A stretch of 64,000 nt of DNA, taken from assembly GCA_017656425.1 (NCBI GenBank), contig JACDNV010000001.1, positions 124,001-188,000 of the forward strand, in the 5' to 3' direction. The notes below the pieces were generated by a model. It did not search any database. It was not told the DNA's origin and saw nothing but the letters and a program-made list of their open reading frames with translations. Positions 29,028 to 39,097 of this stretch are shown here, piece after piece; position 1 is the stretch's first letter; every line of letters starts with the position of its first letter. The DNA comes from Candidatus Neomarinimicrobiota bacterium. GTDB lineage: Bacteria; Fidelibacterota; UBA2242; B5-G15. A program made the translations under genes and the position numbers.

Positions 29028-30101
29028 TCATCTTTTGGCAACATCTATTAAAATCTTACCTATATCCGCTATTTCATGTAAGCCACAGAATTTTTCTTCC
29101 CAAGGACCTTTGGCAAATATTGCAACAAATGAAGCGGTATGTTGGTTTGTAGTAAAAATAGGCTTTATCCCAATTTCATCGCTATCTTCTTTTAAAACTA
29201 AACCGCCAGTCTCATGATCACCAACTACTACTATCAACAAATCATTCCTTTTCCTTTGATAATCCAGAGCCCAGTTGATCGCATCAGTAAAGTCCTTCAT
29301 CTCAACCTTAAATCCATACTCATCTTTTTCATGTCCTCGCCAATCAATCTGTCCCCCCTCAACCATAAGAAAAAAACCCTTTGGATTATTGTCAAGCACT
29401 TCAACAGCTATCCTTGTCATTTCTTTCAATGTTAGTGTCCTGAGTTCTGCTCTCTTAAGCCCTTCATAAGCAAATAATCCAAGAAGCTTACTTATTGTGT
29501 CAGTAAAGGTCTTTTCAAGCTGGACATAACTTGAAACGAAGAAATAACCCCTATTTATCATTATGCTTATTAAATTGGTATCAAGTACTATATTCTTCTC
29601 AAAAAATCTCAATCCACCACCCATTAAGACATCAACATTTGATGAGCATATCTGAGCTGCTATTTCATATTCCATACCTCTATTTAATACATGAGAAACA
29701 AATGCAGCAGGAGTTGCATGAGTGATACTAGTGGTAGTAACTATTCCTGTCGCTTTTGCATGTTCATTTGCAACTTCTAAAACCGTTTTTAATCTTTCAC
29801 CATTATCATCTACACTAATCATACCTTTTTCAACCTTATGTCCCGTAGCAAGTGCTGTAGCAGAAGCTGCCGATTCACCAACTTTAGACTTACCTGCAGG
29901 ATCAGTTGCAACAAGACCTGCAACGGGGAATTTTCTGAAGGGACTATTCTCATTTGCATAGTAATCCCAGGTTAGGTGTGGCACACCCATACCATCACCG
30001 ATAAATAGTATAACCGACACTGAGTCTCGAGCAGAACAACCAGCAAAACTTAACGATAATATTATGAGAACTGGTAGTATCAGGTGATAAATTTTACGAA
30101 T
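29028..30101 (-). CDS. Alkaline phosphatase, lipoprotein, apparently using an ATT start
   Basis: The core matches the alkaline phosphatase superfamily: metal-binding FIGDGMG, nucleophile Ser in ESAASATALATGHK, MVEGGQIDWRGHEKD, VVGDHETGGL and NQHTASFVAIFAKG. A GTG at 30018-30020 would start directly at the first strand and leave no signal peptide. The frame is open upstream, however, and encodes [19 protein letters not shown] followed by AGC, a lipoprotein signal with lipobox FAGC. The only sensible start there is ATT at 30099-30101, preceded by AGGGAAGAGAAA; a CTG at 30083-30085 is the alternative. Either gives an exported protein of about 350 residues that overlaps the end of tyrS. No ATG, GTG or TTG lies between ATT and that GTG. 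Confidence 0.85.
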   Translation of the reverse strand: MRKIYHLILPVLIILSLSFAGCSARDSVSVILFIGDGMGVPHLTWDYYANENSPFRKFPVAGLVATDPAGKSKVGESAASATALATGHKVEKGMISVDDNGERLKTVLEVANEHAKATGIVTTTSITHATPAAFVSHVLNRGMEYEIAAQICSSNVDVLMGGGLRFFEKNIVLDTNLISIMINRGYFFVSSYVQLEKTFTDTISKLLGLFAYEGLKRAELRTLTLKEMTRIAVEVLDNNPKGFFLMVEGGQIDWRGHEKDEYGFKVEMKDFTDAINWALDYQRKRNDLLIVVVGDHETGGLVLKEDSDEIGIKPIFTTNQHTASFVAIFAKGPWEEKFCGLHEIADIGKILIDVAKR

Positions 30102-31291
30102 TTTCTCTTCCCTACTTTTACAATATATTCTTTATTCTTTTCAAGTGTAAAATTTATGTCACTAATTTTTTCTTTATTTACTTCAATAGCCCCTTGTCTT
30201 ATAAGCCTCCTACATTCACTTTTAGAGGGAAGAATACCATATTCTGCTAAAAGATTTACAAGCAACTTATTATTACTTTCTACTTTTACCTCCGGTATAT
30301 CGTCGGGAATTTCCCTTCTGCTAAATACCTTTTCAAAATTCTTCTGTGCAGCCAGGGCAGCCTCTTCTCCATAGTACATTGCTACAATAGCCCTAGCTAA
30401 CTCTTTTTTTACATCCATAGGATTAACAGTTTTGTCATTAAGCCTCCTCTCCACATCCTTCAGTCTCTCAATATCATAATCTGTTACTAGAGTAAAGTAT
30501 TTTAATATTAAATTATCTGGTATGGACATAACTTTCCCGAACATTTCATCTGATTCTTCATCTATACCAATGTAGTTTCCTAAGGATTTGCTCATCCTTT
30601 GCTTACCATCAATACCCTCAAGTACTGGTAAAGTAATAACAACCTGTGGTTCCTGACCATATTCTTTTTGAATTTGTCTTGCTGCAACAAGATTGAAAAG
30701 TTGCTCAGTGGCTCCAAGTTCCACATCTGCCTGTATAGCAACGGAATCATACCCCTGCATCAAAGGATAAAAAAATTCATGAAGGCTTATCGGTTTACCC
30801 TCTTTATATCTATTTGCAAAGTCGTCTCTCTCGAGCAATCTTGCCACAGTAAACCTTGCAGCAAGGTCCATAACATCACTAAAAGTCATTTTTGAAAACC
30901 ATTCACCATTATATCTAACCTCCGTTTTATTCTTGTCAAGAATTTTAAAAAATTGCTTTTCATAAGTCTTGGCATTTTCGACTACCTGCTCATATGTCAA
31001 CCTGGGTCGTGTATCGCTTCTACCTGATGGATCTCCTACCATTCCAGTATAATCACCGATTATCAAAACTACCTTATGACCAAGATCCTGAAATTGCCTT
31101 AATTTTCTTAATCCAACTGTATGACCAAGGTGAATATCTGGAGCCGTAGGATCGAAGCCCTGTTTCACTCTCAATGGCTTCCCTGTTTCCTCACACCGCT
31201 TAAGCTTCTGAACAAGCTCTTCTTCACTTATAAGATTTTCTACTCCACTTTTTATCACCTTAAGTTGTTTTTCTATTGGTGGAAAATTCAA
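30080..31291 (-). CDS. tyrS: Tyrosyl-tRNA synthetase
   Basis: The 403-residue class I synthetase has the HIGH-like HLGHTVGL, the KMSKS-like RMSKSLGN, and a C-terminal S4 RNA-binding domain ([20 protein letters not shown]). The start is TTG at 31289-31291, within the smpB stop region and behind GGAGGGG with an 8-base gap; no ATG fits. The 3' end overlaps the signal-peptide coding region of the phosphatase gene. Confidence 0.96.
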   Translation of the reverse strand: MNFPPIEKQLKVIKSGVENLISEEELVQKLKRCEETGKPLRVKQGFDPTAPDIHLGHTVGLRKLRQFQDLGHKVVLIIGDYTGMVGDPSGRSDTRPRLTYEQVVENAKTYEKQFFKILDKNKTEVRYNGEWFSKMTFSDVMDLAARFTVARLLERDDFANRYKEGKPISLHEFFYPLMQGYDSVAIQADVELGATEQLFNLVAARQIQKEYGQEPQVVITLPVLEGIDGKQRMSKSLGNYIGIDEESDEMFGKVMSIPDNLILKYFTLVTDYDIERLKDVERRLNDKTVNPMDVKKELARAIVAMYYGEEAALAAQKNFEKVFSRREIPDDIPEVKVESNNKLLVNLLAEYGILPSKSECRRLIRQGAIEVNKEKISDINFTLEKNKEYIVKVGKRKFVKFIT

Positions 31292-31746
31292 AACTTACCC
31301 CTCCTTATCCTTTCCAATTCCCTTTTAGCATCCCTTTCTGCAATATCGGCACGTTTATCATGCATCTTTTTACCACGTGCCAATCCAAGTTCAACCTTTA
31401 CTTTTCCCCTTTCATTAAAGTACATCTTTAAAGGAATTATTGTTACACCCTTGCTTTGGACATATCTTTTTAATCTGCGAATTTCCTGTTTCTTTAATAG
31501 TAATTTTCTTTGCCTTTCAGGATTGTGGTTGATATATCCACCGTATTTATATGGAGATATATGACTATTTATCAGAAACACTTCCCCATTTTTTATAATT
31601 GCAAAACTATCTTTCAAATTGACTCTACCTTCGCGTAGAGATTTTACTTCAGTGCCCTGCAACTGTATCCCCGCCTCTATCCTATCAAGAATAAAATATT
31701 CATGTAATGCTTTCCTATTCGATGTTATAATTTTATAATGAGACAT
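31288..31746 (-). CDS. smpB: SsrA-binding protein SmpB
   Basis: A 152-residue trans-translation factor. Conserved segments are [59 protein letters not shown] and the C-terminal tail [20 protein letters not shown]. It binds tmRNA and places it on stalled ribosomes. The ssrA gene itself was not found in the window. The stop overlaps the TTG start of tyrS by 4 bases. Confidence 0.97.
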   Translation of the reverse strand: MSHYKIITSNRKALHEYFILDRIEAGIQLQGTEVKSLREGRVNLKDSFAIIKNGEVFLINSHISPYKYGGYINHNPERQRKLLLKKQEIRRLKRYVQSKGVTIIPLKMYFNERGKVKVELGLARGKKMHDKRADIAERDAKRELERIRRGKF

Positions 31747-31787
31747 AGTTCAATAAACCACTCGAAATTAGCAAATTTTAGAAAATA

Positions 31788-34202
31788 TTATAAAACAATT
31801 CCAGCTGAAAAATAGAAATAGAAGGCTCTATGCCCTTTATGATATATATTTTTTTCGCCATTAGATAAAACCAAATCAATAGGTCCAAGCGGTGTGAAAA
31901 TCAATAATCCTGCTCCAAAACCCAATAAATTATTACCACCATTGACTGCCTGTTTTTTATAATCAAATCTATAATATGGTGCATAACTAATACTGACATA
32001 AGGTCTAAAAATTTTAGTTATATTGTATCCATAATCAAACCTGAAAAAAACAACGTCACTAAGAGTTAATTGGTCATAATCTGCTCCAATAAAATCTTTT
32101 CTGCCACCGAATCTAAAAAATCTGCAAATAGGTAATTTATCTCCAAATCCTGCAAAAATCATAGCTCGGAAGGTATTACTACCAACGGTATTATAATAGT
32201 CTACACTTGATAAAATATACCGGTATTCATAGTTGACAGGGTTATTTTTGAAGGCATCTGACATCTCAAGTTTCATTTTCATACCGATCATCGGGTGAAA
32301 ACTATCATTAAGATTATCGAATTCTATCCTTAATGTTAAATTGTTCAGGCTTTTTTTTGTATAGGGGAAAAGTAAAGAATCAATAGAACCTATGTCGAGT
32401 TTAAAAATCTGATATTCGGATCCAAAATCAAAAGTTATATTTAGCATATTTTTTAAAAGCAGCCCAAAACCAAAATCTATACCTTTGCTTTTATCAATAA
32501 AACTTGCCTTTTTAATGCCTTCATTGTCATAAATAAAATAAGGTTTATTCAAAGACCATGTATTAAAATACGGATAAAATGGCATATCCATACTTCTTGA
32601 TGGACAACTAATATTTAAGCGAAATTGTGTATAGCCCATAGCTATCAATTCTCCATCAAGACGCACTCCTGGAAATAAAAAACTCAAGTTTTCATAGCCT
32701 ATCAGTCCAATCAGATTATACCGATTGTCTAAATGTATCCCGGTTCTGACCTTGTTAAGGTATTTTTCTTTAATATTAACTCTTAAAACAACTTTATTCT
32801 CATGCTGAGGAATTATTTCATAGGTAATGTTTTCAAAATAGCCAAAACTGTAGAGACGTTCTATCTTTTCAGACAATCTATCAACATCCAGCAATTCACC
32901 AATATTTATTCCCATAATTCTTTTTATAAAGTTCTCTGAGAAACTCTTACATCCTGTTATCTCAATATGTGAAATTTCAGGAGGGGAAATATCTTCTATA
33001 ACCAGCTCCAGATGAACTCTCCCATCCGCCAATTGTCTTATCTTATATTTTACACTCTTCACTTCCTTCAATGCCTTTAGTCTGGCAATAATGGATTCAA
33101 GATCAGCAATATCAATAGTATCCCCTGGACTTATATTCATAATATCCTTTAATCTTTCAAAGGAAATGCTCATTCTCCCGATGATCGAAATATTTGCAAT
33201 GACCATTTTATCGTCGGGTATATTTAAACCTGATTCATCATGTATTCTTTTATAATCGCTATTTTTTAGCTTAATCAATTTATCAAGATTTTTATATGCG
33301 GCTATTTTACCTATCTTTATTATATCTTTTATCCTTCCAATTTCAAAATCAAAGGGCGTATATCCTTTCAAAGGAACCTCAATCAATATATCTGCATATT
33401 TCAAATTCCTCGACATACTATTATTTCTGGCTATTGTATATGATTGAGCTAAAACGTCAATAGTATTTTTTATGTCATCTATCTCTTTCATGGGCATAAA
33501 TACAAACACACCAATAACAATATCAGCACCCATTTCCTTTGCAACATCTGCCGGGAAATTATTAACCAGACCACCATCAATGAGAAGAGAATCACCCCAG
33601 ACAACCGGACTGAATATGGTGGGCACTGCCATAGTTGCCCTTATCGCTTTCGCTAAAGAACCGCTTTTATGTACTACCTCTTTCCCGGTTATCAAATCGA
33701 CAGAAATACATCTAAATGGTATCGGAAGTTTATCAAAATCCCCAACATATTCATAAGGAAATGTAAGGCGTGCTAAAGTCATATATATGTTTTGCCCAGC
33801 AATCAAGCCGCCCTTCGTTACGGGTCTGAAATTTTCTATTCCAAACTCCAGATGATATCTCCCTTCGTTCCTTTTTAAAAAATATGGCAGTCTATTACGA
33901 GGTATCTTATCTTCAAAGATTTTTAGCCAATCAATGGATAAAGCAAGGTTCTCTATTTCCCTCCCAGTATAGCCAATAGCATATAGCCCGCCAACTATGC
34001 CACCCATACTTGTTCCTGTAACATAGTCTGCTTTGATACCAAGAGAATCAAGAACTTCTATAACTCCAATATGAGCAAACCCTAATGCTCCTCCACCAGA
34101 AAGAGCTAAACCAAGCTTTTTACAATCTTCTGATAATATTGAGACTGGTCTTATTATTAGGAATAATATTACTATAAATACTCTTACTACTTTTTTTCCC
34201 AT
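31788..34202 (-). CDS. Patatin-like phospholipase with POTRA and outer-membrane barrel (PlpD/type Vd-like)
   Basis: The 804-residue protein has a signal peptide (residues 1-24), then a patatin domain with oxyanion loop SGGGALGFAH, nucleophile S65 in GTSMG and catalytic D209 in LLIDGG, so the Ser-Asp dyad is intact. A POTRA-like domain (about 410-480; EITGCKSFSENFIKRIMGIN) and a C-terminal surface-antigen barrel ending in FYFSAGIVL follow. This is the arrangement of PlpD-type (type Vd) secreted phospholipases, although in many FCB bacteria the patatin part may stay in the periplasm. The gene stands alone between smpB and the divergent GH3 gene. Confidence 0.9.
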   Translation of the reverse strand: MGKKVVRVFIVILFLIIRPVSILSEDCKKLGLALSGGGALGFAHIGVIEVLDSLGIKADYVTGTSMGGIVGGLYAIGYTGREIENLALSIDWLKIFEDKIPRNRLPYFLKRNEGRYHLEFGIENFRPVTKGGLIAGQNIYMTLARLTFPYEYVGDFDKLPIPFRCISVDLITGKEVVHKSGSLAKAIRATMAVPTIFSPVVWGDSLLIDGGLVNNFPADVAKEMGADIVIGVFVFMPMKEIDDIKNTIDVLAQSYTIARNNSMSRNLKYADILIEVPLKGYTPFDFEIGRIKDIIKIGKIAAYKNLDKLIKLKNSDYKRIHDESGLNIPDDKMVIANISIIGRMSISFERLKDIMNISPGDTIDIADLESIIARLKALKEVKSVKYKIRQLADGRVHLELVIEDISPPEISHIEITGCKSFSENFIKRIMGINIGELLDVDRLSEKIERLYSFGYFENITYEIIPQHENKVVLRVNIKEKYLNKVRTGIHLDNRYNLIGLIGYENLSFLFPGVRLDGELIAMGYTQFRLNISCPSRSMDMPFYPYFNTWSLNKPYFIYDNEGIKKASFIDKSKGIDFGFGLLLKNMLNITFDFGSEYQIFKLDIGSIDSLLFPYTKKSLNNLTLRIEFDNLNDSFHPMIGMKMKLEMSDAFKNNPVNYEYRYILSSVDYYNTVGSNTFRAMIFAGFGDKLPICRFFRFGGRKDFIGADYDQLTLSDVVFFRFDYGYNITKIFRPYVSISYAPYYRFDYKKQAVNGGNNLLGFGAGLLIFTPLGPIDLVLSNGEKNIYHKGHRAFYFYFSAGIVL

Positions 34203-34469
34203 TTGTCCTTAATTAATCTAAAGAAATTTTTAACACTCTTTATAGTAAAAACCAACATTATTTCATCTAAAAGCATACTTTTTAATTGAAATGAACATGG
34301 AACTTACAATATATACCTGTTTAAAAACAAGGCGAAACATTTAAAAAAAGATGAGAATATTTTATTATAAACACAGAATTTTTTAATAAATAAAAATACT
34401 ACCACTTGCTTTTATCATATGCCTTTTCGTAGTTTTTGCAGATTTTAAATCAAGCTTCTGGAGGATTAA

Positions 34470-36683
34470 ATGGAAATTAAAAAATTAGTTTTTATCAGAA
34501 TACTAATAGCTGTAATTTCTCTCGAAATTCCTCTTTTATTCTGCAATAATACTGAAAGAGGTGAGAACAAATTCATTGACTCCCTCATTTCCGTTATGAC
34601 CCTCGATGAAAAAATTGGTCAGCTGGTCCAGATTGATTATGGAACGATCAGTCATGAAAGGGCTGTCGAACTTGTTAGAGAAGGTAAGGTTGGGTCTCTA
34701 TTTAATCTTGGAATTCTTGATAACTGCCTTAAATTACAAAGGACTGCCGTCGAAGAATCTAGGCTGGGAATACCACTTATAATCGGACAGGATGTTATAC
34801 ATGGATTCAGAACCATTTTCCCAATTCCACTTGCTGAATCTTGTGCATGGGACCCAAAGATATCAGAAAGAAATGCTCGTATTGCTGCTATTGAAGCCTC
34901 TGCCTGTGGAGTTCACTGGACATTTGCACCAATGGTCGATATTGCGCGCGATGCTCGTTGGGGTAGAATAGCTGAAGGATCTGGAGAAGATCCTTATCTC
35001 GGTTCTATTCTTGCTTCTGCGAAAGTCAGAGGTTTCCAGAGTAACAATTTGAGTAAGAACAATACAATCGTTGCATGTCCAAAACACTACGTAGCTTACG
35101 GGGCTGCCGAGGGTGGAAGAGACTATAATACTGTTGAAATATCGCTTATCACTTTACACGAAATATACCTACCACCATTCCTCTCTGCAATTAGAGAAGG
35201 TGCATTAACAATAATGTCAGCATTCAACGAGATAAATGGAGTCCCAGCATCCGCCAATCCCTATACCTTAAAGAGTATATTGCGAGATAATTGGAAATTT
35301 GACGGATTCGTTGTAAGTGATTATAATGCTGTCAATGAACTTATTGCCCACGGATTTGCTAAAAATATGAAAAAAGCCGCCATGAAGGCATTTTTAGCTG
35401 GAGTTGATATGGAAATGATGGGTTATACTTATTTTAACCATATGAAGGAGTTAGTCGAGGAGGGTACAATTCAGGAGGAACAAATTGATAAATCAGTTAG
35501 AAGAATTTTAAAAGTAAAATACAGACTTGGTCTCTTTAATGATCCCTATTATGGCAACAAAGAAAGGGAACAGAAGGAAATTCTTAAAAAAGAGTTCGTA
35601 AAACAGGCACGACAATCTGCAAGAGAGTCAATTGTATTACTAAAAAATGAGGGTGTATTACCTATAAGTGATAAAGATTTACCATTAGCTGTAATTGGTC
35701 CATTAGCCGATAGCAAAGAAGATCTGCTAGGATCATGGTCATGCTACGGTAGACCAGAAGATGTTATATCAATATTAGAAGCTCTTAGAGAAAAATACAG
35801 TGATAGAAATATATTATATCATAAAGGTTGTGAAATAATAGGTGGTAATAAAAAAGGTTTTCAAAAAGCAATTAAAATAGCAAAGAAGGCAAAAACCATT
35901 CTACTTGTGTTGGGAGAAGCAAGCTGGATGAGCGGTGAGGCTGGTAGTAGAGCTTATATTGGACTCCCAGGTTATCAGCTTGAACTAGCAAAAGAAATAA
36001 GAAGAAACACCAATAAGCCTATAATTGCTATCCTTGTGAATGGCAGACCTCTAGCAATAAAATGGCTTGCTGACAATGTAGATGCAATTGTTGAAAGCTG
36101 GCAATTAGGTATCCAGCATGGACCTACAGTTGTGGACATTTTATCGGGAGATTATAATCCTTCAGGAAAACTAACCGTAACTTTTCCACAAGCTACAGGA
36201 CAGGAACCCATCTACTATAACCATAAGAACACAGGAAGACCCCCTGTAGGTGAAAGAAGGAGATATGTTTCCTGGTACGTGGATTTACCCTATGGTGTAT
36301 TATATCCGTTCGGCTATGGATTGAGCTATTCCAAATTCGACTACCATGATCTTGAAATCTATCCAAGAAGTCTTTCGATAAATGACACATTACATATAAA
36401 ATTTAAAATTACAAACAAAAGTAATATAGCAGGCAAAGAAATTACCCAACTCTATATTAGAGATATCTCGGCCAGCATTACAAGACCCGTTAAAGAATTA
36501 AAAAGGTTTAAAAAGATAATGATTAGTCCAAAAGAAACAGTAAAAATAGAATTTAAACTACCGATTAGAGAATGTGGATTTTATAATGAAAATCTTGAAT
36601 ATGTTATTGAACCGGGATTATTTAAATTGTGGGTAGGACCAAATTCAGCTGAAGGACTAGAAGGAGAGTTCATCGTCAAATGA
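34470..36683 (+). CDS. bglX: Glycoside hydrolase family 3, beta-glucosidase type (BglX-like)
   Basis: The only confident plus-strand gene. It encodes 737 residues with an N-terminal export signal (IRILIAVISLEIPLLFCNN, possibly a loose lipobox ending at C25). The GH3 core is complete: WTFAPMVDIARDARWGRIAE, ACPKHYVAYGAAEGGRDYN, and nucleophile D284 in GFVVSDYNAV. The (alpha/beta)6 domain and a C-terminal Fn3-like domain (about 630-737; ITQLYIRDISASITRPVKEL) follow, as in BglX. GGAGG at 34460-34464 lies 5 bases before ATG. The product would hydrolyse beta-linked glucosides or similar sugars in the periplasm. It converges on the antiporter gene with only 4 bases between stops and no visible terminator. 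Confidence 0.93.
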   Translation: MEIKKLVFIRILIAVISLEIPLLFCNNTERGENKFIDSLISVMTLDEKIGQLVQIDYGTISHERAVELVREGKVGSLFNLGILDNCLKLQRTAVEESRLGIPLIIGQDVIHGFRTIFPIPLAESCAWDPKISERNARIAAIEASACGVHWTFAPMVDIARDARWGRIAEGSGEDPYLGSILASAKVRGFQSNNLSKNNTIVACPKHYVAYGAAEGGRDYNTVEISLITLHEIYLPPFLSAIREGALTIMSAFNEINGVPASANPYTLKSILRDNWKFDGFVVSDYNAVNELIAHGFAKNMKKAAMKAFLAGVDMEMMGYTYFNHMKELVEEGTIQEEQIDKSVRRILKVKYRLGLFNDPYYGNKEREQKEILKKEFVKQARQSARESIVLLKNEGVLPISDKDLPLAVIGPLADSKEDLLGSWSCYGRPEDVISILEALREKYSDRNILYHKGCEIIGGNKKGFQKAIKIAKKAKTILLVLGEASWMSGEAGSRAYIGLPGYQLELAKEIRRNTNKPIIAILVNGRPLAIKWLADNVDAIVESWQLGIQHGPTVVDILSGDYNPSGKLTVTFPQATGQEPIYYNHKNTGRPPVGERRRYVSWYVDLPYGVLYPFGYGLSYSKFDYHDLEIYPRSLSINDTLHIKFKITNKSNIAGKEITQLYIRDISASITRPVKELKRFKKIMISPKETVKIEFKLPIRECGFYNENLEYVIEPGLFKLWVGPNSAEGLEGEFIVK

Positions 36684-36687
36684 TACA

Positions 36688-38343
36688 TTAATAAGCCGAT
36701 AACTGAAGCAGTTTCTCACGAACGCTATTTCTGATTGTTTTTCTATCTATAATCCCTTTAAAAATTGAATCCTGTGAGGATACTACGGGCAGTTGCTCTA
36801 TTTGGAGCTGATCCATAATTTTAATGGCATCAGTAAGTTGTTGGTTTTCTTTTACAAACTCTTTTGCAGGTTCCATAATATCAGTGGCGACAAGCATATC
36901 CCAGAGACTGCTATCTGTTAACACGTCTTTAATCTCATTAACTGTAATTATCCCCAGTAATCTGTTGCTTTTATCAAGCACCGGAAGAATTCCGTGTTTA
37001 CTTTCCCCCAGGAGTGAAATAACATCTGTTACAGTAGTATCCTCAAATACCGGCACAATATCGGTGGATACCACCTCCTTAACAGTTAGTTCATTGATTA
37101 TATCATCTTCTGTTATCTTTCTATTCACCTCACCAGCAAGTGTAACTGCAAGCTTTACCATTGGTGGACCAATTATCTGAACAATAAAAGTAGTAGCTGT
37201 AACACCAAATATAATAACATCTCCCAATGACAATCCAGACCCAACTTTTACATTTGCCAAGTGTGCAGTTGCCATTATTGATAAACCGATAGCCACACCA
37301 CCCTGAGCAAAAAGAGCCATACCAGCATACTTTTGAACAACCTTTTGAGCTCTCGATAATCTACCACCTATTATCACTCCAGCCATTTTCCCTATTGATC
37401 TTAAAAGAACATATAGAACTACAATAGTCCATAGCCATAAGGGCATTTTCGCAATAGTTAACCTTGCACCTACAAGAACAAAAAATAGAATATAAATTGG
37501 GATTGAAAATGCATTTATTCGATTTATCAGCTCTTTGCTCCTTTTTGGACTCAAATTCACAAGGGTAATACCCATTGACATAGCAGCCAGAATAACATCC
37601 ATATCATATCTTACACATACTCCGAGCAACAACAATAATACACCTATCGCAATAGCAGTATTCATTTCATGATTTGATGACCTTTTTACAACACGATCAA
37701 CAATAATCCCACTCAATAAACCTAACCCCACAGAGCCAAACAATTCCAAGAGCATTTTTATAATATTTTCAGATAACTCCGAACCTCCGCCTGACAGAAC
37801 CTGTGCAACACCAGTCCCTATTCCATATAGGGTCATTGCAAGAGCATCATCCAAAGCAACTATTGCGATAATAGTTGTAGTTAATATCCCTGCCGCTCTA
37901 TACTCCCACAATACGTTAACCGTAGATGCCGGATCCGTTGCTGACGCTATGGCGCCAAAAACAATACCCGACGCAAGGGAAATTTGAAAATTATTGGTAA
38001 CCTTGTACAAAACTACAGTACAGGCAATCCCAACAAGAATAAAGGCTAACATACCTTCAGCTACAAGAATAGATGAAATCTGCTTCCCATATTTTCTAAA
38101 TGTGGAAAATTTTATCTCTGAGCCAACAAGAAAGCCTATAACTCCAAGGGCAAAAAAGTTGAACTGATTCAACTTCAGAACATCTTCAGTCGTAACAATC
38201 CTGAAACCACTTTCACCGATTATCAGACCCATAACAATATATCCCAGAACCTGCGGAATCTTTAACTTTTTAGCAACTGTTGCACTTAAAATACCACCAA
38301 TTACTCCTATACCGAAAAGCACCAGAATACCAGGAGTCACCAT
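36688..38343 (-). CDS. CPA2-type cation/proton antiporter with C-terminal CBS pair
   Basis: The 551-residue protein has 12 or 13 membrane helices, including the family's ATDPAST and VALDDALAM (double Asp) elements. A cytoplasmic tail (about 420-551) contains two CBS motifs (PVFEDTTVTDVISLLGESKH with GILPVLDKSNRLLGIITVNE, and the LPVVSSQDSIFKGIIDRKTI unit). CBS pairs usually sense adenylates. Its start overlaps the stop of the EIIA gene by one base, so the two are co-translated and plausibly functionally linked. The ion exchanged (Na+ or K+ for H+) cannot be told. Confidence 0.88.
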   Translation of the reverse strand: MVTPGILVLFGIGVIGGILSATVAKKLKIPQVLGYIVMGLIIGESGFRIVTTEDVLKLNQFNFFALGVIGFLVGSEIKFSTFRKYGKQISSILVAEGMLAFILVGIACTVVLYKVTNNFQISLASGIVFGAIASATDPASTVNVLWEYRAAGILTTTIIAIVALDDALAMTLYGIGTGVAQVLSGGGSELSENIIKMLLELFGSVGLGLLSGIIVDRVVKRSSNHEMNTAIAIGVLLLLLGVCVRYDMDVILAAMSMGITLVNLSPKRSKELINRINAFSIPIYILFFVLVGARLTIAKMPLWLWTIVVLYVLLRSIGKMAGVIIGGRLSRAQKVVQKYAGMALFAQGGVAIGLSIMATAHLANVKVGSGLSLGDVIIFGVTATTFIVQIIGPPMVKLAVTLAGEVNRKITEDDIINELTVKEVVSTDIVPVFEDTTVTDVISLLGESKHGILPVLDKSNRLLGIITVNEIKDVLTDSSLWDMLVATDIMEPAKEFVKENQQLTDAIKIMDQLQIEQLPVVSSQDSIFKGIIDRKTIRNSVREKLLQLSAY

Positions 38344-38999
38344 TATAGCTCCATTTCCTTTTTTACCAACAGGTTATAAATTTCCAGTGGGTTATCTTTA
38401 TTGATAATTTCATTACGCAGATTCTGATCACGTAAAATTTTTGATACCCTTGATAGTGCCTTTAAATACTGCACATGCTGTCCCACTCCAGCTACTAATA
38501 ATACAACAATGTGGACAGGTTTACCATCAAGGGACTCATAATCGTTGATTCCTTCTTTATTCACACCCATTGCCATTACAACATCATCAACACCTTCAAT
38601 ACGTATATGGGGAACGGCAATTCCAAAACCAATTCCAGTACTCATTATTTGCTCTCTTCTGGTAACAGCTTCTTTTAACTTCTCTTTATCCGGCATGCCC
38701 TCAATCTTGGAAACCTTCTCAATAATCGCATCCAGAGCTTTTTCTTTATTTATATTTTTAAGTATAAGTACCCTATCAGGTGATAATATCCTTGCAATAG
38801 ATATATATTCACTTGATGTAGCAAAACCAGAGCCAAGTTTTCGATTAACCCATTTTTCTATATCCTCCCTTTTAAAACGCCAGGTTGTCCCTATCTTACC
38901 TCCAGGTAACTCACCTCTGTTCACCCAATTAATAACCGTCCTTTCTGATACCTTCAAATATTTAGCAACCTCTTCAAGGGTCATTATTTCATCCATCAT
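38343..38999 (-). CDS. PTS EIIA (fructose/nitrogen type) with N-terminal DNA-binding helix-turn-helix
   Basis: Residues 5-60 form an excisionase/MerR-like winged helix-turn-helix (MTLEEVAKYLKVSERTVINW, GGKIGTTWRFKREDIEKWV). Residues 70-215 form an EIIA-2 domain with the phosphorylatable His in GIGFGIAVPHIR. No EIIB or EIIC sugar permease lies nearby, so this is likely a regulatory EIIA (as EIIA-Ntr). Its stop overlaps the antiporter start by one base. Coupling suggests that its phosphorylation state controls the antiporter, transcription or both; that is inference. Confidence 0.88.
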   Translation of the reverse strand: MMDEIMTLEEVAKYLKVSERTVINWVNRGELPGGKIGTTWRFKREDIEKWVNRKLGSGFATSSEYISIARILSPDRVLILKNINKEKALDAIIEKVSKIEGMPDKEKLKEAVTRREQIMSTGIGFGIAVPHIRIEGVDDVVMAMGVNKEGINDYESLDGKPVHIVVLLVAGVGQHVQYLKALSRVSKILRDQNLRNEIINKDNPLEIYNLLVKKEMEL

Positions 39000-39097
39000 T
39001 TTCCCTCTTTATTCAATATACGTACAAATATAAATAAAATTACATTATATTACAATATTTGCGTAATTTTCTAATATTATACATGGATTTGAAATTT

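Noticed and set aside
34203-34469. Promoter for the plus-strand GH3 gene
   Set aside because: TTGCTT at about 34408 and TA-rich elements exist, but the spacing and sequence are no better than the AT-rich background; only the ribosome-binding site is clear.
39000-39097. Possible terminator between the regulator and the EIIA gene
   Set aside because: There is AT-rich dyad symmetry, but no GC stem followed by a T run.
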